Source: Thermomicrobiales bacterium (GTDB lineage: Bacteria; Chloroflexota; Chloroflexia; Thermomicrobiales; UBA6265). Taken from it: 64,000 nt of DNA. Both the position numbers and the translations under genes were made by a program. The notes beneath the pieces were generated by a model. The model ran no database searches. It was not told the DNA's origin and worked only from the letters and a program-made list of their open reading frames with translations. The stretch spans positions 277,827-341,826 of the forward strand of contig JAHBVL010000003.1 in NCBI GenBank assembly GCA_019637585.1. The letters run 5' to 3'. This document shows positions 62,632-64,000 of the stretch, piece by piece. Each line of letters opens with the position of its first letter. The first letter of the stretch is position 1.

Positions 62632-62694
62632 GCGGTAATACTATCACGCTTCCGATCGATCAAGTAAGATCTCGATCGATCTGGGTATTACCGC
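62632..62694 (-). promoter_or_regulatory. Promoter and inverted-repeat operator of vapBC
   Basis: A perfect 10-bp inverted repeat, GCGGTAATAC (62632-62641) and GTATTACCGC (62685-62694), encloses 43 bp that contain two CGATCGATC copies. On the minus strand TTGATC, 17 nt and TATTAC form a promoter overlapping the near arm. The far arm reaches into the stop codon of thrB. This suits an autoregulatory AbrB-type operator. Confidence 0.7.
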
Positions 62695-63590
62695 TCGTCC
62701 TCGACCAACTCCGCGCCTCTGGCGGCAATGGCGATCACTTCCACTCGGCCGGGAACCTGATGGTCGGCGGCGACCGCATGCAGCGCCTCTTTCACCGCCT
62801 CGATGCTCTCCGGCTCGACGAGCGCCAGAATCGTCGGACCGGCGCCGCTCAGACATGCACCGATGGCGCCGGCCGAACGGGCGGCGTCGGTCATTGGCGT
62901 GAGGTGAGGAAAGAGTCTGGCCCGGTAGGGTTCATGCAGGCGATCGTGCATCCCGGCCGCAATGGCCTCTCTGTCGCCGGTCAACAAGCCGATCGCCAGA
63001 CCGGATGCAGCTCCCACGTTGTGAGCGGCGTCAGGCATCGGCACGGTGGCCGGCAGCGCCGCCCGAGCAGCCCAGGTCGCACTGGTCGCCTCCGGAATGA
63101 AAACGACTGGCTGCAGCGTCAGCGAGCTGCTGCCCAGCAGTTGGACCGCCCTATGGAGACCCGGCACGGCGAGGATCGCGCCGCCGTAGACAGCCGCGCC
63201 GACATTGTCGCCATGTCCCTCCATCCGCCACGCTTCGAGAAAGATCTGGTCGATCGACAAGCCAAGTCCAGTCAACTCGTTCGCGGCCATCAATCCGCAG
63301 ACCAGGGCAGCCGCCGAAGATCCCATCCCTCGCGCCACCGGCACGTCCGCCCGCAGTTCCAGACCGAACGATGGCAGCTCCCGCTCGTAGAGCGTGGCCA
63401 GCTCCCGCATAGCGAACAAGGTGTAGTTGTCCTTGTCCTGGAGTTGCGCGGCATCGGAACCGGCGATCACCGTCCCTTCCCGCTCGGTGTCGACCGTCAC
63501 CTCGTTCCACAGGTCGATCGCCAGGCCAAGCGCATCAAACCCGGGGCCAAGATTGGCGGACGATGCGGGCGCGCTAACCCTGAAGCGCAT
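62688..63590 (-). CDS. thrB: Homoserine kinase
   Basis: A 300-residue GHMP-family kinase that phosphorylates homoserine. It has the opening VSAPASSANLGPGFDALGLAIDLWNEV, the nucleotide loop PVARGMGSSAAALVCGLMAANEL near 90, and ACLSGAGPTILALVE near 260. It overlaps the upstream threonine synthase gene by 17 bases. With metX and metY it marks the two branches of homoserine use in this window. Confidence 0.94.
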   Translation of the reverse strand: MRFRVSAPASSANLGPGFDALGLAIDLWNEVTVDTEREGTVIAGSDAAQLQDKDNYTLFAMRELATLYERELPSFGLELRADVPVARGMGSSAAALVCGLMAANELTGLGLSIDQIFLEAWRMEGHGDNVGAAVYGGAILAVPGLHRAVQLLGSSSLTLQPVVFIPEATSATWAARAALPATVPMPDAAHNVGAASGLAIGLLTGDREAIAAGMHDRLHEPYRARLFPHLTPMTDAARSAGAIGACLSGAGPTILALVEPESIEAVKEALHAVAADHQVPGRVEVIAIAARGAELVEDER

Positions 63591-64000
63591 TGCTCAACGT
63601 CCGCTTCAGCGCGTCCATGTCGGCGGGAATCGAAACCGGCCGGTTCACCAACGGCGAGCGTTCGCCGGGAGCATCCTCGAGATGGAAACGCACGACCGCT
63701 TCGGTGTCTTTCAGGAGGTGGCCAGTCAGAACGCCAACCACATGCGCGTCCGGACCGATCTGTCTCAGCGCCACCTGCTTGCGAATACCAGCGAGGGTGG
63801 CCGCTGATGCAGGCTCGCAGCCGATCCCACATCGATCGATCATCGCTTTCGCTTCCATGATCTCGGCATCGGTCACCCGCGCCACCATCCCGGAGGAAAA
63901 CTGGATCGCCCGCCGGGCTCGCTCGACGCTGGCGGGGTTGCCGATCTTGATCGCGGTAGCCACCGTTTCTGCGGTCACCGGTTCATACCGGTCGAAGCCC
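63574..64000 (-). CDS. thrC: Threonine synthase, C-terminal part, cut by the right edge
   Basis: A partial frame of 142 residues read from the window edge on the minus strand. GFDRYEPVTAETVATAIKIGNPASVERARRAI, EIMEAKAMIDRCGIGCEPASAATLAGIRKQ and HVVGVLTGHLLKD are conserved in the last third of threonine synthase. The enzyme converts O-phosphohomoserine to threonine. The start and the PLP lysine lie outside the window. It is followed by thrB in the same operon. Confidence 0.9.
   Translation of the reverse strand, partial: GFDRYEPVTAETVATAIKIGNPASVERARRAIQFSSGMVARVTDAEIMEAKAMIDRCGIGCEPASAATLAGIRKQVALRQIGPDAHVVGVLTGHLLKDTEAVVRFHLEDAPGERSPLVNRPVSIPADMDALKRTLSNALQG

Overview
The window reads as one chromosomal segment of a GC-rich bacterium, most likely a Chloroflexota member of the Thermomicrobia type. 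That placement is an inference. It rests on the LysW carrier-protein pathway for arginine or lysine, a nos operon without nosR, promoters of the TTGACA / TATAAT type, T-box and SAM-I leaders, and abundant intergenic repeats. No rRNA or tRNA gene and no prophage was recognised.

Layout. 1-9250: the end of nuoA, a Trk/Ktr potassium system, pcm, fabI, an M19 dipeptidase, an MFS exporter and tyrS. 9251-13900: an LCP protein, apt, a PLP aminotransferase, alaX and small unknown genes. 13900-16700: metX-metY on the minus strand behind a SAM-I riboswitch. 16800-23430: an ABC-F ATPase, a HerA-like ATPase, two tandem parDE modules whose middle genes are joined in frame, and a membrane-anchored S33 hydrolase. 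23440-29981: a beta-L-arabinofuranosidase (GH127), a sugar ABC importer without its own ATPase, and a LacI regulator with a clear operator. 29982-40303: the most distinctive region, a LysW-dependent arginine/lysine cluster in two transcription units, each preceded by a T-box. The first T-box reads an arginine codon and appears to mask the ribosome binding site of argF. The second has its own consensus promoter and a terminator-like hairpin. The cluster holds three ATP-grasp paralogues of the LysX family, one of which has lost the expected catalytic motifs. 40304-45600: repeats, a secreted propeller protein, proS and an LLM oxidoreductase. 45587-52720: a complete nosZ-orf-nosD-nosF-nosY-nosL-cytochrome c operon with a CRP/FNR-type site. 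52740-53843: a REP-associated tyrosine transposase embedded in its REP repeats. 53863-64000: a transsulfuration enzyme, a sugar ABC ATPase, a large LuxR-type regulator, a PfkB kinase, vapBC, thrB and the end of thrC.

Two genome-wide repeat habits stand out. One is a set of GTAG-headed inverted hairpins in four families, matching the recognition signature of REP transposases. The other is arrays of 7-nt or 8-nt units (TAGTTGA, GGCAAAG, CTGCCGA, CCGTCTCC types) that keep exact 7- or 8-nt phase and very often begin at, or supply, the stop codon of the adjacent gene.
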